From SZUA-430 sp034440175 (GTDB taxonomy: Bacteria; Pseudomonadota; Alphaproteobacteria; Micropepsales; Micropepsaceae), in contig JAWXBO010000185.1 of NCBI GenBank assembly GCA_034440175.1, positions 25,951-89,950 on the forward strand: a stretch of 64,000 bases of DNA, given 5' to 3'. Position 1 is the first letter of the stretch; every line of letters begins with the position of its first letter. A program made the translations under genes and the position numbers. The notes below the pieces were generated by a model. That model was given only the letters and a program-made list of their open reading frames with translations. It was not told the origin of the DNA and did no database searches. Below, piece by piece: positions 18,805-25,942 of the stretch.

Positions 18805-19347
18805 ATGTCCCAGTTTCGCGTATTTCTGTTTTTCACGGTGTGTGCGGCCATGCTGGCTGTATCCGTGGCAAGTGCCGCCAACCGCAAAGATCTTGCGCGG
18901 GTAAAAGACACATCGAAAATTGGCGGGTGCATTCGCTGCGATCTTTCGGGGGCCGACCTCGAGAACGGATTTTTCCAGCTTGCTGTTCTCATCGAGGCAA
19001 ATTTGTCGGATGCCAAACTTGATGGAGCAAACCTGGCTGGCGCGAACTTGACTGGTGCCGATCTTCGGCGTGCCACTTTTCACTACGCAAATCTTTCCGG
19101 CGCGCGCATGGAAGGAGCTGACCTCCGGGGCGCAGATTTTTCCCGGGCGTGGCTGAATTGGGCGTGGTTTTCTGGCACAAAACTTGACGGTGCAAACTTC
19201 AAGAATGCGTACATGATTGGCGCTCAATTACAGGGCGCCGATCTGTCCAAAGTCTTGGGGCTGACCAAAGCACAGCTGGAAACAGCGTGTGGCGACTCTC
19301 AGACCAAACTGCCACCGGGCATCATAGCGCCGCGATGCCCGTTTTAA
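18805..19347 (+). CDS. secreted pentapeptide-repeat protein
   Basis: A 180-residue protein with a cleavable signal peptide (FLFFTVCAAMLAVSVASA) followed from about residue 45 by pentapeptide repeats of the A(D/N)LxG type (CDLSGADLENG, ANLSDAKLDGANLAGANLTG, GADLRGADFSRAWL). These build a right-handed quadrilateral beta helix. A CIRC pair precedes the repeats and a C-terminal C..C pair (TACGDS, PRCPF) may form a disulfide. Export to the periplasm argues against a gyrase-protection role. The stop codon overlaps that of the convergent DUF983 gene. Confidence 0.82.
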   Translation: MSQFRVFLFFTVCAAMLAVSVASAANRKDLARVKDTSKIGGCIRCDLSGADLENGFFQLAVLIEANLSDAKLDGANLAGANLTGADLRRATFHYANLSGARMEGADLRGADFSRAWLNWAWFSGTKLDGANFKNAYMIGAQLQGADLSKVLGLTKAQLETACGDSQTKLPPGIIAPRCPF

Positions 19348-19721
19348 TCTAAACGCTTGAAACGATCCCCAACTGCCCACTGCAAACCAACAAATGCGCC
19401 CTTCACCCTTGGTAGCAACACCAAGGACAGCATTATCATCCCTGGAATCATGATTGCCAGCACTTGCCAGGTTGGCCACGTTCGGATGAATTCGCTGAAC
19501 AACAGCGGAGCAATAAAAATATGCCCAACAATCAAAATTGTTAAATGGGCAGGACCGTCATCCGCGCGATACTCTTCAAGCCCAAGAGCGCAAAACGAGC
19601 ACCTCGTCACCACTTTGAGATAAGACAAAAACAAGCTTCCCTGTCCGCAGTGCGGGCACCGCCCGAGCACCCCACGCCGGATGCCTTGCCAAACCCGAGG
19701 GGTCTGAGATTCTGTATTCAA
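19344..19721 (-). CDS. DUF983 membrane protein
   Basis: A 125-residue protein with an N-terminal zinc-ribbon-like segment (GRCPHCGQGSLFLSYL, then RCSFCALGLEEY) followed by two transmembrane helices. This is the DUF983 layout, common in alphaproteobacteria beside oxidase or lipid genes and of unknown role. The start is TTG at 19721, supported by AGGAG at the right spacing on the minus strand. It overlaps the convergent pentapeptide gene by four bases. Confidence 0.83.
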   Translation of the reverse strand: MNTESQTPRVWQGIRRGVLGRCPHCGQGSLFLSYLKVVTRCSFCALGLEEYRADDGPAHLTILIVGHIFIAPLLFSEFIRTWPTWQVLAIMIPGMIMLSLVLLPRVKGAFVGLQWAVGDRFKRLD

Positions 19722-19764
19722 TGTGAACTCCTGGGCGGAACAACAGCTGCACCGTTGGTATAGT

Positions 19765-21510
19765 TCACGTCTCTAGCACTGCCGATGTGCTGCCGCCACT
19801 CTTACGGGGTGTGGTCAACTGTGCCCAAGGCTCCGCCACTTCGGGCTTGCCAAAATGCCAGCCCTGGAAATAGTCGACCCCCAATTCGCGTAGAATGGTT
19901 GCTTCTTGGGCGTCACTCACCCATTCAGCGACGGTCGACAAGTTGAAGTTTTTCGCCAAATTGACAAGCGTGCTCACGAATATCCGGTTGTCCGGGCTGT
20001 CGGCCAATCCCTTCACGAAACTGCCATCGAGCTTGACCATGTCAACTTTGAGTGCCTGCAGATTCCTGAACGACGTATAGCCGGCACCGAAGTCGTCAAT
20101 CGCGACACGCGCCCCAAGCGTGCGTATCCGGCTGACAAAGCGCATGCTCTCTTCAATATCAATAAGTGCAGCCGTCTCGGTAAGCTCAACGATCAATCGC
20201 GATGCCACATCTTTATGGGCTTCAATAAAGGCGACAAAGTCCTCCAGAGTTGGCCGGTCCGACGCGGTCATGCCAGAAACGTTGATCGTCAAACAGGCCC
20301 CGCGATTTCTGGTGAGAGACTCAATTGTCAACTCAAGCACGCGCCTGTCGAGCCGCCTCACCAATCCCAGTTGCTCTGCAACCGCAATGAAGTCGCCGGC
20401 CGCTATGACTTGACCCTCTGGCCGCTTGATCCGCACCAGGCACTCATGCATGGCGGTCTCGCCATTCAGCGCATGAACGATCGGCTGATAAGCAATCACG
20501 ATGCGATTCTCATTCAAGGCTGTCACAATTTGATCACCGATGAGAACCGCGCGCTTGCGCATCGAATCGCGCTGCGGCGAGTGCGCATAGGCCGAGAAAT
20601 TATCGCGCCCATACTCTTTCGCGCGGTCCAGCGCCTCTTCGGCGCGCGTCATCGCTTCTTGGCTTGTACGTGCGTCTTGCGGCAATGCTATGGCCCCCAC
20701 TGTGACGCTGACACTTACCGCCCCATTTCGCGTAGGAATGACCCGGCTTCGCGCGGCCAGCCTCAGCGCGTCACCGCGTTCGGCCATTTCATTGGCAGTA
20801 CAGCCTTCCAGTATCAATCCGAACTTGTTGCCTGCGGTGCGCCCAACAACGCATCTGGCACCTGCCGCTTCAGCCAAACGGCGGCCGATGGCAACGATCA
20901 CTTCATCGGCCATATCAAAACCGTAAGTTTCGTTGATGACCGCCAAATCGTCGATGGCAACAACGAAATAGGCAGCAGGCGTCCGGTTCGAAGCGGGCGT
21001 TTGCTCCAGATGTTTCGCCAGCCGCTCACGCAAACGCAGACGGCTCAAATGCCCTGTCATTTCGTCGTAACTGGCGGCCCAGGCAATATTGGCTTCACGC
21101 AATTTGCGCTCCGTTACGTTACGAACCGTGCCCACGACACGTTCAGCTTGACCGTCAGTCCCTGGAATGCAAACGCCGCAATCTTCAACCCACAGCGGAA
21201 CACTTCCGGTTCTGAGAGCGTATTCAAGCCTGAATGGCCGCCCGTCTTCAGGCGGCGACAACGCCATGCGCAGACGGACTTCAGCCGCTTCGCCTTCAAT
21301 CAGTGCATGAAAACTTTTGTCTGTCTCGAAGGCAGGGTTTTCACCAAACCCCAGATAAGCGCACGGGTCGCCCGTCCAGGCGATTTTCCCGTCTGAAGGT
21401 GTCCAGTCGTAAACGAGATCTCCGGCCGCAGCGAGCGCCAGACGCAAGCGCTCTCCCTCGCGGAGATCAGTGAGACGTTGGACAGAGGATGCTTGAAGTC
21501 GACCGAACAC
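19765..21510 (-). CDS. PAS-GGDEF-EAL cyclic-di-GMP protein with degenerate cyclase site
   Basis: A 581-residue cytosolic signalling protein. A PAS-like domain (about 25-135, ending VGTVRNVTERKL) is followed by a GGDEF domain in which the active motif has become AGNKF (GRTAGNKFGLIL). It is then unlikely to make c-di-GMP, though it may bind GTP. The EAL domain keeps the essentials: HECLVR in place of EALVR retains the Glu, and ELTET, AIDDFGAGYTSF and MVKLDGSFV are present. Phosphodiesterase activity is therefore plausible. The start GTG at 21510 is the first in frame; no transmembrane segment is seen. Confidence 0.88.
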   Translation of the reverse strand: MFGRLQASSVQRLTDLREGERLRLALAAAGDLVYDWTPSDGKIAWTGDPCAYLGFGENPAFETDKSFHALIEGEAAEVRLRMALSPPEDGRPFRLEYALRTGSVPLWVEDCGVCIPGTDGQAERVVGTVRNVTERKLREANIAWAASYDEMTGHLSRLRLRERLAKHLEQTPASNRTPAAYFVVAIDDLAVINETYGFDMADEVIVAIGRRLAEAAGARCVVGRTAGNKFGLILEGCTANEMAERGDALRLAARSRVIPTRNGAVSVSVTVGAIALPQDARTSQEAMTRAEEALDRAKEYGRDNFSAYAHSPQRDSMRKRAVLIGDQIVTALNENRIVIAYQPIVHALNGETAMHECLVRIKRPEGQVIAAGDFIAVAEQLGLVRRLDRRVLELTIESLTRNRGACLTINVSGMTASDRPTLEDFVAFIEAHKDVASRLIVELTETAALIDIEESMRFVSRIRTLGARVAIDDFGAGYTSFRNLQALKVDMVKLDGSFVKGLADSPDNRIFVSTLVNLAKNFNLSTVAEWVSDAQEATILRELGVDYFQGWHFGKPEVAEPWAQLTTPRKSGGSTSAVLET

Positions 21511-22034
21511 AGCGATCTATTCTCCACCAAAACGCAACACGCGGAGGGCATTCGCCTCTTCTCGCTGAGGCCCCCACTCTATCGATCCAACATTTAAAAA
21601 AACCGAAATGCCAGTCACCGCATTACTCGGCTTCCTATAGCCAAGCTGTTGTTAATCTTAAGAAAATCGACCACCACTGGCATAAACACTGCGCTGTGTA
21701 CCCATACAATGACACGCATAAGCGCCATATGTCCCATTTCGATGCGTCCAGCATATTTCGGATCACGTCGCGTCGCGCCTGTTGGGAACACCGCTCGTTC
21801 GCAAGGACGGGGAGCGCGACCTTCGATGGAAGAGTTACGGGCGCCGCAGGTTTCTCATCAAACGGCGAAATCAACCTATGACGAACCGCAAACCATTCAT
21901 ACGGCGGCGTTCGTAACCCAGGTCATCAATCAGTTTCAACCCGCCCCACAAATCAGCGCAAAATCCACAGCTCAATCTTATGAATCGGCAAGTGCAGTCG
22001 GCCGTCATCGCGGGCCGTGGTTATCGGCTATAAT
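21511..22034. other. 524-bp region with no firmly identified gene
   Basis: It holds the upstream region of the GGDEF-EAL gene and the body of a weak plus-strand reading frame listed separately (21709-22038). No RNA gene, repeat or clear terminator was recognised. Confidence 0.5.
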
Positions 22035-22038
22035 TTAG
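21709..22038 (+). CDS. possible small alphaproteobacterial protein of unknown function
   Basis: A 109-codon frame that fills much of the gap upstream of the GGDEF-EAL gene. Its middle and end (IHTAAFVTQVINQF, then a Pro/Gln/Ala-rich stretch) resemble short uncharacterised alphaproteobacterial proteins with an AxFVTQLI core. The N-terminal half is Arg/Ser rich and featureless. The start is uncertain (ATG at 21709 or 21742), and its stop overlaps that of the convergent HTH gene. No other support. Confidence 0.35.
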   Translation: MTRISAICPISMRPAYFGSRRVAPVGNTARSQGRGARPSMEELRAPQVSHQTAKSTYDEPQTIHTAAFVTQVINQFQPAPQISAKSTAQSYESASAVGRHRGPWLSAII

Positions 22039-22376
22039 GTTCTCAACGAAAGTGTGAGCGCCTTCAATTCACCAATCATCCGCTCAATGCGCGTCAACCG
22101 TTCGCACATTTCATCGAGTCTTGCATTTGCGTCTGCAGCGTCTGGAGGCTTGGGGGTCGAAACGCCAGCCCGATCAGCGGCCTCAGCCGCCGAAACGTTC
22201 AGAAATTTGGCAAGCGCCAAAACCTCTGCCGCACGCAGTTCGCGCTGGTCTTTCCACATCTCCGAAATTTGATCCGCAGTAAGCTGAAGCAGCCGCGCAA
22301 TGTCTTCCCGCGTCGCACCGCGCTCCCGTAGCTTGGCGTCGAACCAATCCTGATCGAAGAAAAGCGCCACCTTCAT
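22035..22376 (-). CDS. small HTH DNA-binding protein
   Basis: A 113-residue protein. Residues 15-65 form an XRE-like helix-turn-helix (LRERGATREDIARLLQLTAD, ELRAAEVLALAKFLNVSAAE). A short linker and a C-terminal amphipathic helix (ARLDEMCERLTRIERMIGEL) likely make a coiled coil. It is probably a small regulator; its target is unknown. The ATG overlaps the stop of the upstream enoyl-CoA hydratase remnant by ATGA, so its translation appears coupled to that broken gene. Confidence 0.65.
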   Translation of the reverse strand: MKVALFFDQDWFDAKLRERGATREDIARLLQLTADQISEMWKDQRELRAAEVLALAKFLNVSAAEAADRAGVSTPKPPDAADANARLDEMCERLTRIERMIGELKALTLSLRT

Positions 22377-22642
22377 CGCTCCCTGAAATGCGCCGCCCGC
22401 TTTTCGCGAAAACTTGCCACCCCTTCGCGATGGCTGGCTTCCCGCATTGTCACAAATGCTCCCCTGGCACTGCGGTATACCGCCCGCACCTGCTCATCGC
22501 TCTGGATAGATCTGAAAACAGACTCAAGCTCAGAACAAGCCTTCGCATTCAAAGCATTTCGAACTTCAGGACTATCCAGCGTGACAATGGTAACATGATC
22601 ACGAAAATCATATTTGAGATGCGTGATTTCCGCCAAAGTCAT
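22373..22642 (-). pseudogene. internally deleted enoyl-CoA hydratase/isomerase remnant
   Basis: Only 89 residues. Residues 1-60 match the N-terminus of crotonases (VTIVTLDSPEVRNALNAKAC, DEQVRAV). The text then jumps to a crotonase C-terminus (HREGVASFREKRAAHFRER, compare EGxxAFxEKRxPxF). The central core with the oxyanion hole and catalytic Glu residues, about 170 residues, is missing. The reading frame, ATG and ribosome-binding site (GGTGG) are intact, so a short peptide may still be made. It overlaps the HTH gene by ATGA. Confidence 0.75.
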
Positions 22643-22731
22643 TTTCCACCTTCATACTTAACTCAGCAACTTTAGCGCGATTCTGTGCCTTTGCATGTTT
22701 TTGTTAGCTTTGGCATTGTGCGCCTCCCACC

Positions 22732-23787
22732 ATGACCCAATCCGGCATCAACCCACCTCAGTTCTTACGAAATCTCTGGTATTTCGCGTTGCACGCGAGC
22801 GCCTTGAGGCCGGGAAAGTTGCTGCGCAAAATCATACTGGGCGAGCCCGTCCTGTTTGGCCGCACAGAAATGGGCGAACCCTTTGCATTGCGCGACCTGT
22901 GTCCGCACCGCGGCGTGCCCTTGTCCGCCGGAAAAATCCGGCAAGGCACAGTGGAATGCCCCTATCACGGCTGGCGATTCAAGCCGTCCGGTCAATGCAC
23001 GCACATCCCGTCGCTGGTAGGTCAGGAAGGCGTCGAGCCCTCAAAAATTCACGTGCGCAACTATCAGATCGCGGAGCGCAATGGCTTGATTTGGGTCTAT
23101 ATGCCCGATGAGACTCAACCCGCAATTCAGGCAATCGCACCGCCCGATCTGCCCCTATGGCCCCAAGCAAAGCCCACATTGATCGAAGCGCAGCTCTTTC
23201 CATGCTCAATAGATCACGCCGTTGTCGGGTTGATGGACCCCGCTCACGGCCCTTTTGTCCACAAGGCGTGGTGGTGGCGCTCACAAAAATCAATTCACGC
23301 CAAAGCAAAAAAATATGCCCCATCCCATCTCGGGTTCACGATGGTAACGCATAAGCCTTCAAGCAATTCCACACTTTACAAAATCCTGGGTGGCGATATC
23401 TCGACTGAAATTTCATTTCAGCTGCCGGGCATTCGTGTCGAGCATATCAAGGCTGGCCGCAACACTGTGTTGGGATTGACGACCTGCACGCCGCTCACCG
23501 CAGAAGAAACTGAAGTCACACAGACATTTTTCTGGAACATTGGCTGGATCGCCCCCTTCAAACCCATTGCACAGCACATTGCGCGCGTTTTTTTGGGTCA
23601 AGATCGCCACATGGTGACACTGCAAAAGGAAGGGTTGAAATTCAACCCGCGTCTCATGCTCATCCAGGACGCGGATATTCCTGCCATCTGGTACCATCGT
23701 CTCAAAAAAGAGTGGGCCGAGTCCGCGGCTGCACAGCGCGCGTTTGTTAATCCTGTTCAAGAGGCGACCTTGCGCTGGCGTAGTTAA
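22732..23787 (+). CDS. Rieske non-haem iron oxygenase, aromatic-ring-hydroxylating type
   Basis: A 351-residue oxygenase alpha-subunit-like protein. The Rieske 2Fe-2S ligands are C57 and H59 (LCPHRG) and C76 and H79 (CPYHGWRF). The catalytic domain carries the mononuclear iron motif in VVGLMDPAHGPFVHK (D, H, H). This resembles the PaO/VanA-type single-component oxygenases that need a separate reductase, which is not adjacent. Substrate unknown. It is divergent from the enoyl-CoA hydratase remnant across about 90 bp. Confidence 0.85.
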   Translation: MTQSGINPPQFLRNLWYFALHASALRPGKLLRKIILGEPVLFGRTEMGEPFALRDLCPHRGVPLSAGKIRQGTVECPYHGWRFKPSGQCTHIPSLVGQEGVEPSKIHVRNYQIAERNGLIWVYMPDETQPAIQAIAPPDLPLWPQAKPTLIEAQLFPCSIDHAVVGLMDPAHGPFVHKAWWWRSQKSIHAKAKKYAPSHLGFTMVTHKPSSNSTLYKILGGDISTEISFQLPGIRVEHIKAGRNTVLGLTTCTPLTAEETEVTQTFFWNIGWIAPFKPIAQHIARVFLGQDRHMVTLQKEGLKFNPRLMLIQDADIPAIWYHRLKKEWAESAAAQRAFVNPVQEATLRWRS

Positions 23788-23878
23788 GCGCTACGGCACC
23801 CGCCTTGCGAGTTGACCCTCACGCACTCTCGCGGGTGTTTCACTTCGAGACAAAGCGGGCGCAACAGGGGCCGTTGAC

Positions 23879-24028
23879 ATGCATCAGCCAAATCAGGGTG
23901 AGCAGAATTTTGCCAAACGGCTGTTCGCAACCGAACTCAAACCACGCCGCCGCGAAGTGTCATTTCATTGGCCGCATACGTTCGATCTTGCGGTGATGAC
24001 GTCGTTCCTGTTCTTCCTTCTGATGTAA
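23879..24028 (+). CDS. possible 49-residue small protein
   Basis: A short frame from ATG 23879 to TAA 24028 with codon use like its neighbours. The first 30 residues are polar and basic (KRLFATELKPRRREVSF). The C-terminus ends in a hydrophobic stretch (FDLAVMTSFLFFLLM), so a tail-anchored peptide is possible. AGGGG lies upstream at about 8 nt. It sits between the Rieske oxygenase gene and a terminator hairpin. No family recognised. Confidence 0.42.
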   Translation: MHQPNQGEQNFAKRLFATELKPRRREVSFHWPHTFDLAVMTSFLFFLLM

Positions 24029-24031
24029 GAA

Positions 24032-24062
24032 GGGGCGCGTCCCCGTAACGGTGACACGCCCC
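24032..24062 (-). terminator. terminator hairpin of the 24081-24527 gene
   Basis: On the minus strand GGGGCGTGTC pairs with GACGCGCCCC (one G-U), extended inside by CCG/CGG around a TTA loop, and is followed by a weak CTTCTT tail. It sits 19 bp beyond the stop codon. It may also stop transcription coming from the left. Confidence 0.6.
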
Positions 24063-24080
24063 CTGTAAACCACAAGTATT

Positions 24081-24527
24081 TTAGTGCGTTCCAGCAATGC
24101 CGCCGGACGAGCCAAAGTCGCGCTTTGCGCCAACTATGGTAATAGTAAAGCCTGCAATGACATCAACAATTGTCATCAGCGTGAGCATGAAAAACACTGA
24201 GTTTGAGAAGCCCTGAATCGTGATGAACTGAATGATGCAAACGACCGCCAACAGCATCGACAATCCGTGATTGATGATTGACGACGAACCGGTTTGCGTC
24301 GACTTTACAATCTCGACAAAGAGCAAAAGCAAGCTGAGCCCGGTGAAGCAGTCCGCAAATGAAACTCCCCAATTGTCACCGGAGAACATACCGACAGTGA
24401 AGATCGGCTCGTTCATCCAGGCGCCCACGTTACCGTTTGCGACGCCCGTCAAAACCACAATATTGTAGATCACAAGTGGAAACACCAAGAGTGGAATGAT
24501 GTTCAATGCCGTATACGATCTGCCCAT
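24081..24527 (-). CDS. four-helix inner-membrane protein of unknown function
   Basis: A 148-residue hydrophobic protein with four predicted transmembrane helices, roughly at residues 8-28, 55-75, 88-108 and 112-135 (IIPLLVFPLVIYNIVVLTG, FTGLSLLLLFVEIVK, MLLAVVCIIQFITIQ, FFMLTLMTIVDVIAGFTI). The C-terminus is short and Gly/Ser rich. No conserved motif was recognised. It is followed by its own terminator. Confidence 0.6.
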   Translation of the reverse strand: MGRSYTALNIIPLLVFPLVIYNIVVLTGVANGNVGAWMNEPIFTVGMFSGDNWGVSFADCFTGLSLLLLFVEIVKSTQTGSSSIINHGLSMLLAVVCIIQFITIQGFSNSVFFMLTLMTIVDVIAGFTITIVGAKRDFGSSGGIAGTH

Positions 24528-24620
24528 GGAACCCTCGCTACCTTTGTTAAAAGCCCTGACTAATTGCCGGTGACCATACCAGCCAAGTGCTGCGCGGCCA
24601 AGTTGAAGGGACGAACCGGG

Positions 24621-24929
24621 CTAATTTGAGGCAGGGGGCTCTTTTCCGCCCATTCGGGAATGCTCAGTCAAAATGAGATACAAGTTGCGTGCATACACAA
24701 TGAGCCCTAGCGCCTGACCCGAAATTATCACGGGATCTCGCCTGTAGATTGCATAGGCCAGCACAATTAACCCGCCGCCGATGCTAAAATACCAAAAGGC
24801 AACGGGAACAACGCTCCGCCCAGCCTGTTCGCTGGCCCACCACTGGACCAGGAAACGGGACATAAAAAGGGCTTGCCCCGCAAAACCAATCAAAATCCAG
24901 ACATGTTCCCACGTTAGCCAATCGAACAT
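24621..24929 (-). CDS. lipid-A-disaccharide synthase N-terminal-domain (LAB_N) membrane protein
   Basis: A 102-residue protein matching the LAB_N domain found at the N-terminus of some LpxB proteins and as a stand-alone membrane protein. FAGQALFMSRFLVQWWASE and VVPVAFWYFSIGGGLIVLAYAIYRRDPV are diagnostic, with three membrane helices. Stand-alone copies sit with GT2 and ArnT-like genes, as here, and are thought to help flip or handle polyprenyl-phosphate sugars. ATG at 24929 is chosen; a GTG-type start at 24950 would overlap the GT2 gene. Confidence 0.85.
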   Translation of the reverse strand: MFDWLTWEHVWILIGFAGQALFMSRFLVQWWASEQAGRSVVPVAFWYFSIGGGLIVLAYAIYRRDPVIISGQALGLIVYARNLYLILTEHSRMGGKEPPASN

Positions 24930-24936
24930 CGTGCGA

Positions 24937-25677
24937 TCACAGCTCCTCAACGCCTTCAGGCTTCCGCGACCGCCGCTTCAGCCAACGCACACCCATCAAA
25001 TCGGAAATTGACACCAAAGCCCGGTCCAAAGTGCCATACTTCGAAATCCCGTGCGCGCGCGGACGGTGATGCACATCAACATGCGTGATCCTGTAACCCT
25101 CGCGCAACATCAAGGCCGGCATGAAACGGTGAATATGGTCGAAATAGGGTAAGGCCAGAAACGCGTCGCGAGAGAATAGCTTCAAGCCGCATCCCGTATC
25201 CCGCGTGCCGTCCTGCAACATCCACTGCCGCACGCCGTTTCCGAACCGCGATGACAGCCGCTTCACCCAATTGTCTTCTCGTTTTCGTCGTTGTCCGGCG
25301 ACAAGACCAAGCTCGGGTGACCCCGGGCTGACCCGTGACCACATGGCAAGTAAGTTTGGAATATCCGCCGGATCGTTTTGGCCGTCACCGTCCAGTGTTG
25401 CAATGAGCGCGCCGCGGGCGGCAACGACACCCGTTCGAACGGCTCGACTTTGGCCTGAGTTCACTTTGTGGCGCAATACTCTAAGCTCAGGTGATTGGGC
25501 TTTTGCGGCCACCAGGGCAGCGACAGTACCATCCCGGCTGCCATCATCGACGAACAGGACTTCAAAAGACACTTTTCCACGCAAAGCCGCACAAATCTCA
25601 TTGAGCAGCGGCACTGCATTCTCAACTTCGTCTTTCACAGGCACTACAACTGAAAGTTCGAGCGTGTTCGCCATCAT
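24937..25677 (-). CDS. GT2 glycosyltransferase, polyprenyl-phosphate sugar synthase (DPM1/ArnC-like)
   Basis: A 246-residue GT-A glycosyltransferase. LSVVVPVKDEVENAVPLL and VLFVDDGSRDGT bind the nucleotide sugar, LDGDGQNDP is the DxD region, and GCGLKLFSRDAF and YRITHVDVHHRPR are typical of DPM1-like enzymes. With no C-terminal membrane helices it is a cytosolic-face enzyme loading a sugar on a polyprenyl phosphate. The adjacent LAB_N and GT39 genes complete a pathway that would transfer the sugar in the periplasm, as in Rhizobium RgtE/RgtF with GalA. The sugar here is unknown. Confidence 0.87.
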   Translation of the reverse strand: MMANTLELSVVVPVKDEVENAVPLLNEICAALRGKVSFEVLFVDDGSRDGTVAALVAAKAQSPELRVLRHKVNSGQSRAVRTGVVAARGALIATLDGDGQNDPADIPNLLAMWSRVSPGSPELGLVAGQRRKREDNWVKRLSSRFGNGVRQWMLQDGTRDTGCGLKLFSRDAFLALPYFDHIHRFMPALMLREGYRITHVDVHHRPRAHGISKYGTLDRALVSISDLMGVRWLKRRSRKPEGVEEL

Positions 25678-25783
25678 GCCCCCCAGCGATGCCAGGGACT
25701 CGAAGCAGATTCTGCTGCGTCATTTTCCTGCACACATGGCAAGGTCGTAGTCTCCAATGAAATGATCGCGCGGCTTATACAAG

Positions 25784-25833
25784 TGCCGCCATCTTCCCGC
25801 TAGAGGTTAATACTCAAGAGAGGAATGGCGGCA
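25784..25833. promoter_or_regulatory. inverted repeat in the divergent GT2/GT39 promoter region
   Basis: Perfect 9-bp arms TGCCGCCAT (25784-25792) and ATGGCGGCA (25825-25833) are separated by 32 bp. A few more bases can pair inside with a bulge (TTCC with GGAA). It sits midway between the two divergent gene starts, so it could be an operator or a leader hairpin of the GT39 transcript. Confidence 0.4.
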
Positions 25834-25942
25834 GCGACGCCCAACCCACTATCATGCATATGAGCATGCGGTTTCGAGGGCCCGATCACCGTGCCACATT
25901 TGCACCAGCGTGTGCGGTTGAAATGCGCTAGGAATTGCACTC

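Noticed and set aside
19906..21396. 496-codon frame antisense to the GGDEF-EAL gene
   Set aside because: Mirror frame of a well-conserved gene; the translation shows no domain and has scattered Cys, His and Arg without pattern.
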